From: Egaibacter danicus
GTDB lineage: Bacteria; Pseudomonadota; Gammaproteobacteria; Burkholderiales; Burkholderiaceae_C
Direction of reading: 5' to 3'
NCBI GenBank assembly: GCA_016707075.1
Contig: JADJII010000001.1
Location: 310,001-374,000, forward strand
DNA: 64,000 nt
A program made the position numbers and the translations under genes. Shown piece by piece: positions 50,746 to 58,611 of this stretch. Below the pieces are notes generated by a model. The model did no database searches, was not told the DNA's origin, and worked only from the letters and a program-made list of their open reading frames with translations. Numbering within the stretch: the stretch's first letter is position 1; each line of letters opens with the position of its first letter.

Positions 50746-51912
50746 ATGAACCGTCCTCCATTCAAACCATTGACCCTCGGTCTGATCGCCGCCCTTGTCA
50801 TCACAGCGGGAGCCTTTGGCCTGTATGCATCGCGATCCAGCGCAGCGGATGCGACCAAACCAGCTGCGGCTGCTCCGGTTGTGTCGCAGAAACCGGCGCT
50901 CACGGTCAGCATCACGCAGGCACACATCGGTGTGCTACCCATCAAACTCTCGGCCAACGGCAGTGTGCTGGCCTGGCAGGAGGCCAGTGTGGGTGCTGAA
51001 ACCAATGGGTTGCGGGTGCAGGAATTGCACGCCAGCGTGGGTGACAGCGTGAAGCGCGGCCAGTTACTGGCCACTTTCGCGGCGGACAGCGTACAGGCTG
51101 ATGTGGCGTTGGCCCGTGCCGCTGCGGCCGAAGCTGCCGCCAATGCCGCAGAGGCAACTGCCAACGCAGATCGTGCCCGCACCGTTCAGGGCACCGGCGC
51201 GTTGAGCGCGCAACAGGTGAACCAGTATCTGACTGCCGAGCTGACCGCCAAAGCGCGTGTGGAATCTGCGAAAGCGCAACTGGACTCCCAGCAACTGCGC
51301 CTGCGGCACACCCGCGTACTGGCGCCAGACAGCGGCATTATTTCGGCACGTAGCGCCACAGTGGGCTCGGTGGTGGGAAATGGCACCGAGCTGTTTCGCC
51401 TGATCCGTCAGGGTCGGCTGGAGTGGCGTGCCGAAGTGACGTCGGTTGAATTGGGCCGTATCGCAGCGGGCACTGGTGTGGTGGTGACCTCTCCCAGTGG
51501 TGCACAGTACAAGGGCAAGGTTCGCATGGTGTCGCCTACGGTGGACGCGGCAACCCGCAACGGTCTGGTCTATGTGGACCTGCTGGGGCCTGTGACTGCC
51601 GGCAAGGCAACGCCTGGTGATCTCAAGCCGGGCATGTTTGCCCGGGGTGAGTTTGAACTGGGCAGCTCGGGTGCGCTGACCGTGGTGCAGACGGCCGTGG
51701 TGGTGCGAGATGGCTTCAGCTATGTCTACCGCGTGGGCCCGGACAACCGCGTTGCCCAATTGAAGGTGCAGACTGGCCGCCTGCTGGGTGATCAGGTCGA
51801 AATCCTGGGTGGCCTGAAGCCCGAAGACCGCCTAGTCGCCAGTGGTGCCGGTTTCCTCAGCGACAGCGATCTGGTGCGCGTGGTTGACGCCGCGCCTGCA
51901 GCTGCTAAATAA
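50746..51912 (+). CDS. RND efflux periplasmic adaptor (membrane fusion protein)
   Basis: This periplasmic adaptor links the RND pump to the outer-membrane channel. The 388-residue protein has an N-terminal membrane anchor (LGLIAALVITAGAFGLYASR). A split lipoyl domain follows (VGAETNGLRVQELHASVGDS and LRHTRVLAPDSGIISARSAT), with an alpha-hairpin (Ala-rich, about residues 115-190) between. Beta-barrel and membrane-proximal parts come last (TGVVVTSPSGAQYKGKVRM, GDQVEILGGLKPEDRLVASG). The ATG at 50746 is 38 nt after the outer-membrane gene. Only this start matches the family. Confidence 0.94.
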   Translation: MNRPPFKPLTLGLIAALVITAGAFGLYASRSSAADATKPAAAAPVVSQKPALTVSITQAHIGVLPIKLSANGSVLAWQEASVGAETNGLRVQELHASVGDSVKRGQLLATFAADSVQADVALARAAAAEAAANAAEATANADRARTVQGTGALSAQQVNQYLTAELTAKARVESAKAQLDSQQLRLRHTRVLAPDSGIISARSATVGSVVGNGTELFRLIRQGRLEWRAEVTSVELGRIAAGTGVVVTSPSGAQYKGKVRMVSPTVDAATRNGLVYVDLLGPVTAGKATPGDLKPGMFARGEFELGSSGALTVVQTAVVVRDGFSYVYRVGPDNRVAQLKVQTGRLLGDQVEILGGLKPEDRLVASGAGFLSDSDLVRVVDAAPAAAK

Positions 51913-51924
51913 GGAGCATTCCAG

Positions 51925-54900
51925 ATGATGAATGTTTCCTCGTGGTCGATCAAAAACCCGATTCCGGCGGTGATGCTGTTTGTCATGCTGACATTTGCCG
52001 GCGTACTGTCCTTCAAATCCATGAAGGTACAGAACTTTCCTGATCTGGAACTGCCTACCGTCACCGTGTCGGCTTCGTTGCCCGGTGCTGCGCCTGCGCA
52101 GCTGGAAACCGAAGTCGCCCGCAAGATCGAAAACGCCATTGCACCGCTGCAAGGTCTGAAAAACATTTACACGAAGGTGCAGGACGGTGGTGTCACCATC
52201 ACCGCCGAGTTCCGTCTGGAAAAACCCACGCAGGAAGCCGTGGACGATGTGCGATCAGCCGTGCAGGGTGTGCGCAGCGATTTGCCTTCGGATGTGCGCG
52301 ATCCGGTGGTGAGCAAGATCAATCTGTCGGGCTCGCCCATTCTGGCGCTCACCATTCGCTCGGCGAACATGGATGACGAGGCGCTGAGCTGGTTTGTGGA
52401 CAACACCGTGGCGCGCCGCCTGCTGGGTGTCAAGGGCGTGGGCTCGGTAGTTCGGGTGGGTGGTGTGAGCCGTCAGGTGGATGTGGCGCTGGACCCCATG
52501 AAGCTGCAGTCGCTGGGCGCTACGGCAGCCGATGTATCGCGCCAGCTGCGCCAGGTGCAAACCGAGAGCGCAGGTGGGCGTGCCGATCTGGGCGGCAGCG
52601 AGCAGCCCATGCGTACCCTGGCCACTGTGAAAACGGTGGAAGAACTGGCGCGCCTGGAGTTGACGTTGAGCAACGGCCAGCGCGTGCGTCTGGACCAGGT
52701 CGCCACGGTGAAAGATACCGTGGCCGAGCCGCGCGCATTGGCGCTGCTCAATGGCGTGCCGGTGGTGGGGTTTGAAATCACCCGCAGCAAAGGCGCCTCT
52801 GAAGTGGAGGTCGGGGCCGAAGTACAGCTTGCGCTCAAGGAGCTGAAAGCGCAGCACCCTGATATTGAGCTGACGGAAGCCTTCAATTTCGTGAAGCCGG
52901 TGGAAGAAGAGTTCGACGGCTCCATGACGTTGCTGTACGAGGGTGCCATTCTGGCGGTGATCGTGGTGTGGCTTTTTTTGCGCAACTGGCGCGCCACGTT
53001 TGTGTCGGCAGTCGCTTTGCCCCTGTCGGCCATTCCGGCATTCATTGGCATGTACTACCTGGGCTTTTCCATCAATGTGGTGACGCTGCTGGCGCTCTCG
53101 CTGGTGGTGGGTGTGCTGGTGGACGACGCCATTGTGGAAGTTGAAAACATCGAGCGCCACCTGAACATGGGCAAGACACCTTTTCAGGCGGCCATGGAGG
53201 CAGCGGACGAGATCGGCCTGGCCGTAATTGCTACCACCTTCACACTGATCTCGGTGTTTTTGCCCACGGCCTTCATGAGCGGCATTCCCGGTAAATTCTT
53301 CAAACAGTTTGGCTGGACGGCGGCACTGGCCGTATTTGCCTCGCTGGTGGTGGCACGGGTGCTCACGCCCATGATGGCTGCCTACATCATGAAGCGCAGC
53401 CCGCGCGAGCACAAGGAGCCCTGGTGGATGCACCGTTACATGATCTGGAGCGCGTGGGCGTTGAAACACCGATGGATCACCATGGGCGCGGCGGGTGCAT
53501 TTTTTGTCGGCTCCGTCATGTTGATTCCGCTGTTGCCCACTGGCTTTGTTCCGCCGGATGACAACTCGCAAACCCAGGTGAACATTGAGCTGCCTCCCGG
53601 CTCCACGCTCGCCCAGACACGGGTGGCCGCGGAGGCGGCGCGTTTGCTGGTTGCCAAGGTTGATCACGTGAGGAGCGTTTACACCACGGTTGGCGGTGGT
53701 GCAGCAGGGACTGACCCCTTTGCGCCGCAAGGTGCATCGGAAGTGCGCAAGGCGACGCTGACGGTGTTGCTGGACGAACGCGGTCAACGCCCGCGCAAGC
53801 AGGGTATCGAGAACGATATTCGTACAGCCATGTCGGATCTGCCCGGTGTGCGTAGCAAGGTAGGGCTGGGCGGCTCGGGTGAAAAATATCAGCTCGTGCT
53901 CACTGGCGAAGACCCGCAAGCGCTTGCCACTGCCGCTGCTGCGGTGGAGAAAGACCTGCGCACCATTCCCGGCCTGGGCAGCATTGCGTCCAGTGCCAGC
54001 CTGATCCGCTCCGAGATTGCCGTGCGCCCGGACTTTGCCCGTGCAGCGGATCTGGGTGTGACCAGCAGCGCCATCGGCGAGACGCTGCGGATTGCCACGG
54101 TGGGTGACTACGACGCGGCGCTGTCCAAGCTCAACCTCTCGCAACGTCAGGTGCCCATCGTGGTCAAGCTGGAAGATGCCGCCCGCCAGGATCTGGATGT
54201 GCTGGGCCGTCTGGCCGTGCCGGGCGTCAAGGGCCCGGTGATGCTGAGCCAGGTAGCCACGCTGGAGATGACGGGCGGCCCTGCGGTGATTGACCGCCTG
54301 AACCGTGCGCGCAACGTGAACTTTGAGGTGGAGCTGTCCGGTGCGCCGTTGGGCGATGTGACGGCGATGGTTGAAAAGCTGCCGTCCATCCAGAACCTGC
54401 CGGCCGGCGTGAAACAGCTGGCGCTGGGTGATGCCGAAGTGATGGGTGAACTGTTTGCCAGCTTTGCCCTGGCCATGCTCACTGGCGTGCTGTGTATCTA
54501 CATCGTGCTGGTGCTGCTCTTCAAGGACTTTTTGCACCCGTTCACCATTCTGGCTGCTTTGCCGCTGTCGCTTGGTGGCGCGTTCGTGGGGCTGCTGATT
54601 GCCGACAAGAGTTTTTCGATGCCGTCGCTGATCGGCCTGATCATGCTGATGGGCATTGCCACCAAGAACTCGATTCTGTTGGTGGAATACGCCATCGTGG
54701 CACGTCGCGACCATGGCATGAGCCGCTTTGACGCGCTGCTGGATGCCTGCCACAAACGTGCGCGCCCCATCATCATGACCACGCTGGCCATGGGCGCGGG
54801 CATGCTGCCGCTGGCCATGAGCTTGGGCGCTGCAGATTCGAGCTTTCGCAGCCCGATGGCGGTTGCCGTGATTGGCGGGCTGATGACGTCCACGGTTTTG

Positions 54901-54999
54901 AGTCTGTTGGTGATTCCTTCCGTGTTCACCGTGATGGACGACTTTGAGCACCTGATCCGGCGCCTGTCAAACTGGGTCAGGCGCAAGCCCGCTCACTGA
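51925..54999 (+). CDS. RND multidrug/solute efflux permease (HAE1 type)
   Basis: The 1024-residue inner-membrane proton antiporter is the motor of the pump. It shows the duplicated RND fold: VSSWSIKNPIPAVMLFVMLT at the N-terminus, the proton-relay motif VGVLVDDAIVEVENIERHL in helix 4 (Asp pair about residues 399-400), NFVKPVEEEFDGSM before it, and a second-half counterpart IGLIMLMGIATKNSILLVEY in helix 10. GGAG lies 8 nt before the ATG. It ends the operon tetR - outer membrane - adaptor - pump. Likely substrates are hydrophobic drugs or organic compounds, which cannot be narrowed from sequence. Confidence 0.95.
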   Translation: MMNVSSWSIKNPIPAVMLFVMLTFAGVLSFKSMKVQNFPDLELPTVTVSASLPGAAPAQLETEVARKIENAIAPLQGLKNIYTKVQDGGVTITAEFRLEKPTQEAVDDVRSAVQGVRSDLPSDVRDPVVSKINLSGSPILALTIRSANMDDEALSWFVDNTVARRLLGVKGVGSVVRVGGVSRQVDVALDPMKLQSLGATAADVSRQLRQVQTESAGGRADLGGSEQPMRTLATVKTVEELARLELTLSNGQRVRLDQVATVKDTVAEPRALALLNGVPVVGFEITRSKGASEVEVGAEVQLALKELKAQHPDIELTEAFNFVKPVEEEFDGSMTLLYEGAILAVIVVWLFLRNWRATFVSAVALPLSAIPAFIGMYYLGFSINVVTLLALSLVVGVLVDDAIVEVENIERHLNMGKTPFQAAMEAADEIGLAVIATTFTLISVFLPTAFMSGIPGKFFKQFGWTAALAVFASLVVARVLTPMMAAYIMKRSPREHKEPWWMHRYMIWSAWALKHRWITMGAAGAFFVGSVMLIPLLPTGFVPPDDNSQTQVNIELPPGSTLAQTRVAAEAARLLVAKVDHVRSVYTTVGGGAAGTDPFAPQGASEVRKATLTVLLDERGQRPRKQGIENDIRTAMSDLPGVRSKVGLGGSGEKYQLVLTGEDPQALATAAAAVEKDLRTIPGLGSIASSASLIRSEIAVRPDFARAADLGVTSSAIGETLRIATVGDYDAALSKLNLSQRQVPIVVKLEDAARQDLDVLGRLAVPGVKGPVMLSQVATLEMTGGPAVIDRLNRARNVNFEVELSGAPLGDVTAMVEKLPSIQNLPAGVKQLALGDAEVMGELFASFALAMLTGVLCIYIVLVLLFKDFLHPFTILAALPLSLGGAFVGLLIADKSFSMPSLIGLIMLMGIATKNSILLVEYAIVARRDHGMSRFDALLDACHKRARPIIMTTLAMGAGMLPLAMSLGAADSSFRSPMAVAVIGGLMTSTVLSLLVIPSVFTVMDDFEHLIRRLSNWVRRKPAH

Positions 55000-55032
55000 G
55001 ACCAGGCTTGAATGCGGTACATTGTTGCGGCG

Positions 55033-55049
55033 CCCACTTGCAAAGTGGG
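55033..55049 (+). promoter_or_regulatory. Short perfect hairpin upstream of fhs
   Basis: CCCACTT-GCA-AAGTGGG lies 24 nt before the fhs ATG and just before its AAAGGAG. No T run follows. It could affect translation of fhs or end RND-operon transcripts; neither is shown. Confidence 0.35.
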
Positions 55050-55072
55050 TGACGAACAACAAAGGAGACAGC

Positions 55073-56752
55073 ATGGCCTTATCGGACATCGAGATCGCGC
55101 AAGCATCCACTCTCAAACCCATTCTGGCGCTGGCCCAGGACCGGCTGGGCATTCCACCCGAAGCGCTGGAGCCCTACGGCCACTACAAGGCCAAGATTGA
55201 CCTGGGCTGGCTGGACAAGCAGTCGCACCGGCCCGATGGCAAGCTGGTGCTGGTTACCGCAATCAGCCCCACGCCGGCAGGCGAGGGCAAGACCACCACC
55301 ACCGTTGGCCTGGGCGATGCACTGAACCGCATCGGCAAGCGCGCCGTGATTGCGCTGCGCGAGCCGTCGCTGGGCCCGGTGTTTGGCATGAAGGGCGGCG
55401 CCGCAGGGGGTGGCTATGCGCAGGTGGTGCCGATGGAAGACATCAACCTGCATTTCACCGGCGACTTCAACGCCATTGCGCTGGCGCACAACCTGCTGGC
55501 CGCGCTGATCGACAACCACATTCACCACGGCAACACACTGCGCTTTGATTTCCGGCGCGTGGTCTGGCGCCGCGTGATGGACATGAACGACCGCGCGCTG
55601 CGCTCCACCGTGATCGGGCTGGGCGGGCCGGGCAACGGCTTTCCGCGCGAAGACGGGTTCGACATCGTGGTGGCCTCCGAGGTGATGGCCATCTTTTGCC
55701 TGGCCACCTCGCGCAAGGATTTGAAAGAGCGGCTGGGCAACATCATCGTGGGCTACACCCGTTTGCTGGAGCCCATTCGCGCGCGTGACCTGCAGGCGCA
55801 CGGTGCCATGGCGGCGCTGCTGAAAGAGGCGATCAAGCCGAATCTGGTGCAGACGCTGGAGAACAACCCGGCCATCATCCACGGCGGCCCGTTTGCCAAT
55901 ATCGCCCATGGCTGCAATTCCGTTACCGCCACCAAAGCGGCGCTGAAGCTGGGTGAATATGTGGTGACCGAGGCCGGCTTCGGTGCTGACCTGGGTGCTG
56001 AAAAATTCATCGACATCAAATGCCGCAAGTCCGGCCTGCGCCCAGATGTGGCGGTAGTGGTGGCCACATTGCGCGCCCTCAAACACCATGGCGGCGTGGA
56101 CGCCAAAGACCTCAACACCCCCAACCTGGCCGCGCTGGAAAAAGGCATTGCCAACCTGGAGCGGCACGTGGACAACATACGCCACCGCTATGGCTTGCCC
56201 TGCGTCGTGTCGATCAACCACTTTACGTCCGACACGCAGGAAGAGCTGGACTTGCTGCGCCGCAACATGGACCGCCAGGGTGTGCCGGTGGTGGTCGCAC
56301 GCCATTGGGCCGATGGCTCGGCTGGCGCAGAAGAGCTGGCACGTATGGTGGTGAAACTTGCCGAGTCAGGCACGGCCAACATGCGGTTTGTCTACAACGA
56401 CGAAGACACCTTGTGGGAGAAGATGAAAGCCATCGCCACCAGGGTTTACGGTGCATCCGACATTTCGGCAGACTCGTCAGTGCGGGCCAAAATCCAGAAG
56501 CTGCAGGAAGATGGTTTTGGCCACTACCCGGTGTGCGTGGCCAAGACGCAATATTCGTTTTCGACCGACCCCAAGCTGCGCGCGGCACCGTCGGGCCACA
56601 TGGTCAACATCCGCGAGGTGCGACTGGCCGCCGGCGCGGAGTTCGTGGTGATGATCTGCGGCGACATCATGACCATGCCGGGCCTGCCCAAAGAGCCGTC
56701 GTCCATGCGCATTGACATTGATGACGACGGAAAGATTTCAGGGTTGTTTTAG
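55073..56752 (+). CDS. fhs: Formate--tetrahydrofolate ligase
   Basis: Fhs activates formate with ATP and tetrahydrofolate to 10-formyl-THF, feeding one-carbon metabolism. The 559-residue protein has the P-loop TPAGEGKTTTTVGLGDAL (about residue 67), EPSLGPVFGMKGGAAGGGYA, GDFNAIALAHNLLAALIDNH and the C-terminal VCGD-like FVVMICGDIMTMPGLPK. AAAGGAGA lies 8 nt upstream of the ATG at 55073. The gene stands alone; many related bacteria rely on FolD instead, so its presence suggests use of free formate. Repeat copy 11 follows directly. Confidence 0.97.
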   Translation: MALSDIEIAQASTLKPILALAQDRLGIPPEALEPYGHYKAKIDLGWLDKQSHRPDGKLVLVTAISPTPAGEGKTTTTVGLGDALNRIGKRAVIALREPSLGPVFGMKGGAAGGGYAQVVPMEDINLHFTGDFNAIALAHNLLAALIDNHIHHGNTLRFDFRRVVWRRVMDMNDRALRSTVIGLGGPGNGFPREDGFDIVVASEVMAIFCLATSRKDLKERLGNIIVGYTRLLEPIRARDLQAHGAMAALLKEAIKPNLVQTLENNPAIIHGGPFANIAHGCNSVTATKAALKLGEYVVTEAGFGADLGAEKFIDIKCRKSGLRPDVAVVVATLRALKHHGGVDAKDLNTPNLAALEKGIANLERHVDNIRHRYGLPCVVSINHFTSDTQEELDLLRRNMDRQGVPVVVARHWADGSAGAEELARMVVKLAESGTANMRFVYNDEDTLWEKMKAIATRVYGASDISADSSVRAKIQKLQEDGFGHYPVCVAKTQYSFSTDPKLRAAPSGHMVNIREVRLAAGAEFVVMICGDIMTMPGLPKEPSSMRIDIDDDGKISGLF

Positions 56753-56763
56753 GCCTTTTATAG

Positions 56764-56821
56764 TGCTTTTTAGGCCTCCAGCCCTCGTGGAATATGCGTG
56801 AATAGCTATTAAATATATAGC
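56764..56821 (-). repeat. Dispersed ~55-bp repeat, copy 11 (between fhs and vapC)
   Basis: TTTTTAGGCCTCCAGCCCTC and GTGGAATATGCGTGAATA precede a perfect inverted repeat GCTATTAAATATATAGC (56805-56821). This is one of the best copies and ends 3 nt before the vapC stop codon. With copy 12, in the same orientation, it brackets the vapBC module. Confidence 0.9.
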
Positions 56822-56823
56822 AA

Positions 56824-57288
56824 CTAGGGTGCCACGATCTGCAGCTTGGGGAAGTAACTGCGGTAGCGCACAACGTCCCGCGTCAGCAGTTGCAGGCCGT
56901 TTACCAGTGCATGGGCGCCGATATAAAAGTCGGGCATCGGCGACGTTTTGGCACCCAGCGCACCACGGTAAATCTTGAAAGCCTGGCCCGCCAGAAACGC
57001 GGCGTCCCACGGCAAGGCTTGGCGCACCAGCGGTAACGCGACCAGCGCAGCCTCCAGGTCCGAGGCGCGCTCAAAGCGCGGGCTGACCTCGGCCAGGATG
57101 ATCGGGTTGATGACCAGCGGCGCCTGCTGGCCGCAGCGGTCCAGTTGCTGCAAAGACCACTCACACCACTGCGGGTCGTCGGCCAGCACATCGATCAGGA
57201 TGCAGCTGTCCACCAGCGTGCCGGTGACGGCGGGCGTAACCAGATAACGTGCGTCAGGCTCACGCACCTCGCGTTTTGTGCTCGGCAT
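56824..57288 (-). CDS. vapC: VapC-type PIN-domain toxin
   Basis: This putative ribonuclease toxin of a type II toxin-antitoxin pair has 154 residues and the PIN-domain acid residues: TLVDSCILIDVLADD (first Asp, about residue 27), IILAEVSPRFE (Glu), and PMPDFYIGAHALV with LTRDVVRYRSYFP at the end. The ATG at 57288 lies 5 nt after the antitoxin stop; a TTG at 57297 overlapping that stop is another possible start. The gene ends against repeat copy 11. The partner antitoxin and an operator upstream complete a normal VapBC locus. Confidence 0.88.
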   Translation of the reverse strand: MPSTKREVREPDARYLVTPAVTGTLVDSCILIDVLADDPQWCEWSLQQLDRCGQQAPLVINPIILAEVSPRFERASDLEAALVALPLVRQALPWDAAFLAGQAFKIYRGALGAKTSPMPDFYIGAHALVNGLQLLTRDVVRYRSYFPKLQIVAP

Positions 57289-57293
57289 GGCGG

Positions 57294-57533
57294 TCAACCC
57301 CGCAGAAAGGCCATGAACTCGTCTGTGCCCATGCCCTTGAACTCGCTGGCGTTGGCGCTGCCCCGCACCCGCTCAAACGCGGCTCGCAGGCTGGCGGCAG
57401 GCTGCGTGACCGGGCGAATCACCACCTCACCATTGGCGCGCACTTCAAACTCCACCTCGCTGTGCGGATGCAGCCCCGCCTGCTCGCGAACCGACTGCGG
57501 AATGGTGACCTGACCTTTGCTGGTGATTTTCAT
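57294..57533 (-). CDS. vapB: VapB-type antitoxin, AbrB/SpoVT DNA-binding family
   Basis: The 79-residue antitoxin has an AbrB-type swapped-hairpin N-terminus (MKITSKGQVTIPQSVREQAG, then SEVEFEVRANGEVVI) and a C-terminal part (FKGMGTDEFMAFLRG) that should wrap the toxin. The ATG at 57533 is immediately preceded by a perfect inverted repeat that probably serves as its own operator. A longer in-frame start at 57590 would read through that operator and is unlikely. It is co-transcribed with vapC. Confidence 0.88.
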   Translation of the reverse strand: MKITSKGQVTIPQSVREQAGLHPHSEVEFEVRANGEVVIRPVTQPAASLRAAFERVRGSANASEFKGMGTDEFMAFLRG

Positions 57534-57558
57534 GATTCTTACTTTTAATGTAAGAATC
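57534..57558. promoter_or_regulatory. Operator of the vapBC locus
   Basis: GATTCTTAC (57534-57542) and its complement GTAAGAATC (57550-57558) flank a 7-nt AT spacer directly before the vapB start. Such palindromes are the usual binding site for the antitoxin-toxin complex. The site occupies the position of the ribosome binding site. Confidence 0.65.
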
Positions 57559-57768
57559 TTACTTCTAGCTGAATACTTAAGCAAGTGCATAGCCGTTGTT
57601 GACTACCGGACGGGGATAAATTTCCTTAGGTCTGTACAGTTGGGCTGTTGCCAACGCTAAGTGATTGATGCGCATTAGAAATTCCAAAACATATGGCCAT
57701 GTCGCCTAGCAACGCTCAAATTTATTTCGCGGTTTTAAATGAGTAATCAAAGTTAGAGCAAACTGAAT

Positions 57769-58515
57769 ATGTCACGTATCTTTTTCTCAGGAGTCGTACT
57801 TCCAGAGCGTGCGCCACTCAGCGTCAGCAACGTGCATTCGCAGATCGTTGGACCGACGGGCGCGGTGTACGCGTCGTTGAGTCTCAATATTTGGCAGAGC
57901 CAGATCACGGTTGCCGTCGAAAGCGACGAGCCGAACGTCTTCACTTTGCGCAACCTTGTGCGTTCTGAAACAGAGTTTGTTACTAGCGTGGCAGGGTTCC
58001 TGATGGGGTACGGTTACGACATCGAGATAACGAAAGCATTTGATGAGAGCTTGGCATCAACACAGATCTTTGGTATCGACATTCCAGTCCTCACTGATCG
58101 AGCAACTGGTAGAGACCTCGGAGCGCTTGTTAATGCCATCTTTCCGCTCTGCTTCGGCGGCGAAGCCATATTCCTACGCCGTTGCCTTGCGGATCTCTCT
58201 TTCGCCATAAAGCGCCTCGACGACACCGCCTTTTACTGCTTTCGAGCGCTTGAATCACTGAGGCAGTCCTTTGACACCAACCTGTCTGAATCGGAGCAAT
58301 GGAAGGCCATGGCCCAAGCGGTAGGGTCTTCAAAGGAAGACATGGAGCCGTTGCGCGCCCATGCCTTTCCAGCGAGACATGGAATCCCTAAGCCCCTAAG
58401 TGATGAAGAGCGCCAGAGCTTGTTTTTGTACACATGGAACATCGTTGAGAAGTACATTGATTACAGGTTGGTCAAAGTAGGCTCTGCTCCCGTCTTTTCT
58501 AATACCGCGCCATAG
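57769..58515 (+). CDS. Protein of unknown function beside vapBC
   Basis: I do not recognise a family. The 248-residue soluble protein has a beta-rich first half (SRIFFSGVVLPERAPLSVSN, WQSQITVAVESD) and a helical second half (CFRALESLRQSFDTNLSESE, then ARHGIPKPLSDEERQSLFLY and TWNIVEKYIDYRLV). The helical part with its Arg-His pair resembles HEPN-like or Abi-type domains in general shape only. Base composition is lower in GC than neighbours, and about 170 AT-rich bases precede it. It lies with vapBC between two direct copies of the dispersed repeat, which suggests acquired DNA. Confidence 0.6.
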   Translation: MSRIFFSGVVLPERAPLSVSNVHSQIVGPTGAVYASLSLNIWQSQITVAVESDEPNVFTLRNLVRSETEFVTSVAGFLMGYGYDIEITKAFDESLASTQIFGIDIPVLTDRATGRDLGALVNAIFPLCFGGEAIFLRRCLADLSFAIKRLDDTAFYCFRALESLRQSFDTNLSESEQWKAMAQAVGSSKEDMEPLRAHAFPARHGIPKPLSDEERQSLFLYTWNIVEKYIDYRLVKVGSAPVFSNTAP

Positions 58516-58557
58516 GTGTTCGTTCTTTGCAGAAACAATTTTCTTGAATTCAGTAGA

Positions 58558-58611
58558 AATATAGCCTTAGCCCTTTTCAGCTATGCGTGAGTAGCTCCTA
58601 TATCCATAGCA
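58558..58611 (-). repeat. Dispersed ~55-bp repeat, copy 12 (3' end of sulfurtransferase gene)
   Basis: AAATATAGCCTTAGCCCTTT and TCAGCTATGCGTGAGTA precede GCTCCTATATCCATAGC (58595-58611). The copy supplies the stop codon (58598-58600) of the sulfurtransferase frame. It has the same orientation as copy 11. Confidence 0.85.

Noticed and set aside
52255..54951. An 898-codon open frame antisense to the RND permease gene
   Set aside because: Its His/Gln/Arg-rich composition and perfect overlap with a strongly conserved gene show it is a by-product of GC-rich codon usage. The same holds for long antisense frames in acnB, uvrD, polA and fhs.
55000..55072. A tetrahydrofolate riboswitch before fhs
   Set aside because: The gap is only 73 nt with one short hairpin, too small for a known folate riboswitch, and none is established in this group.
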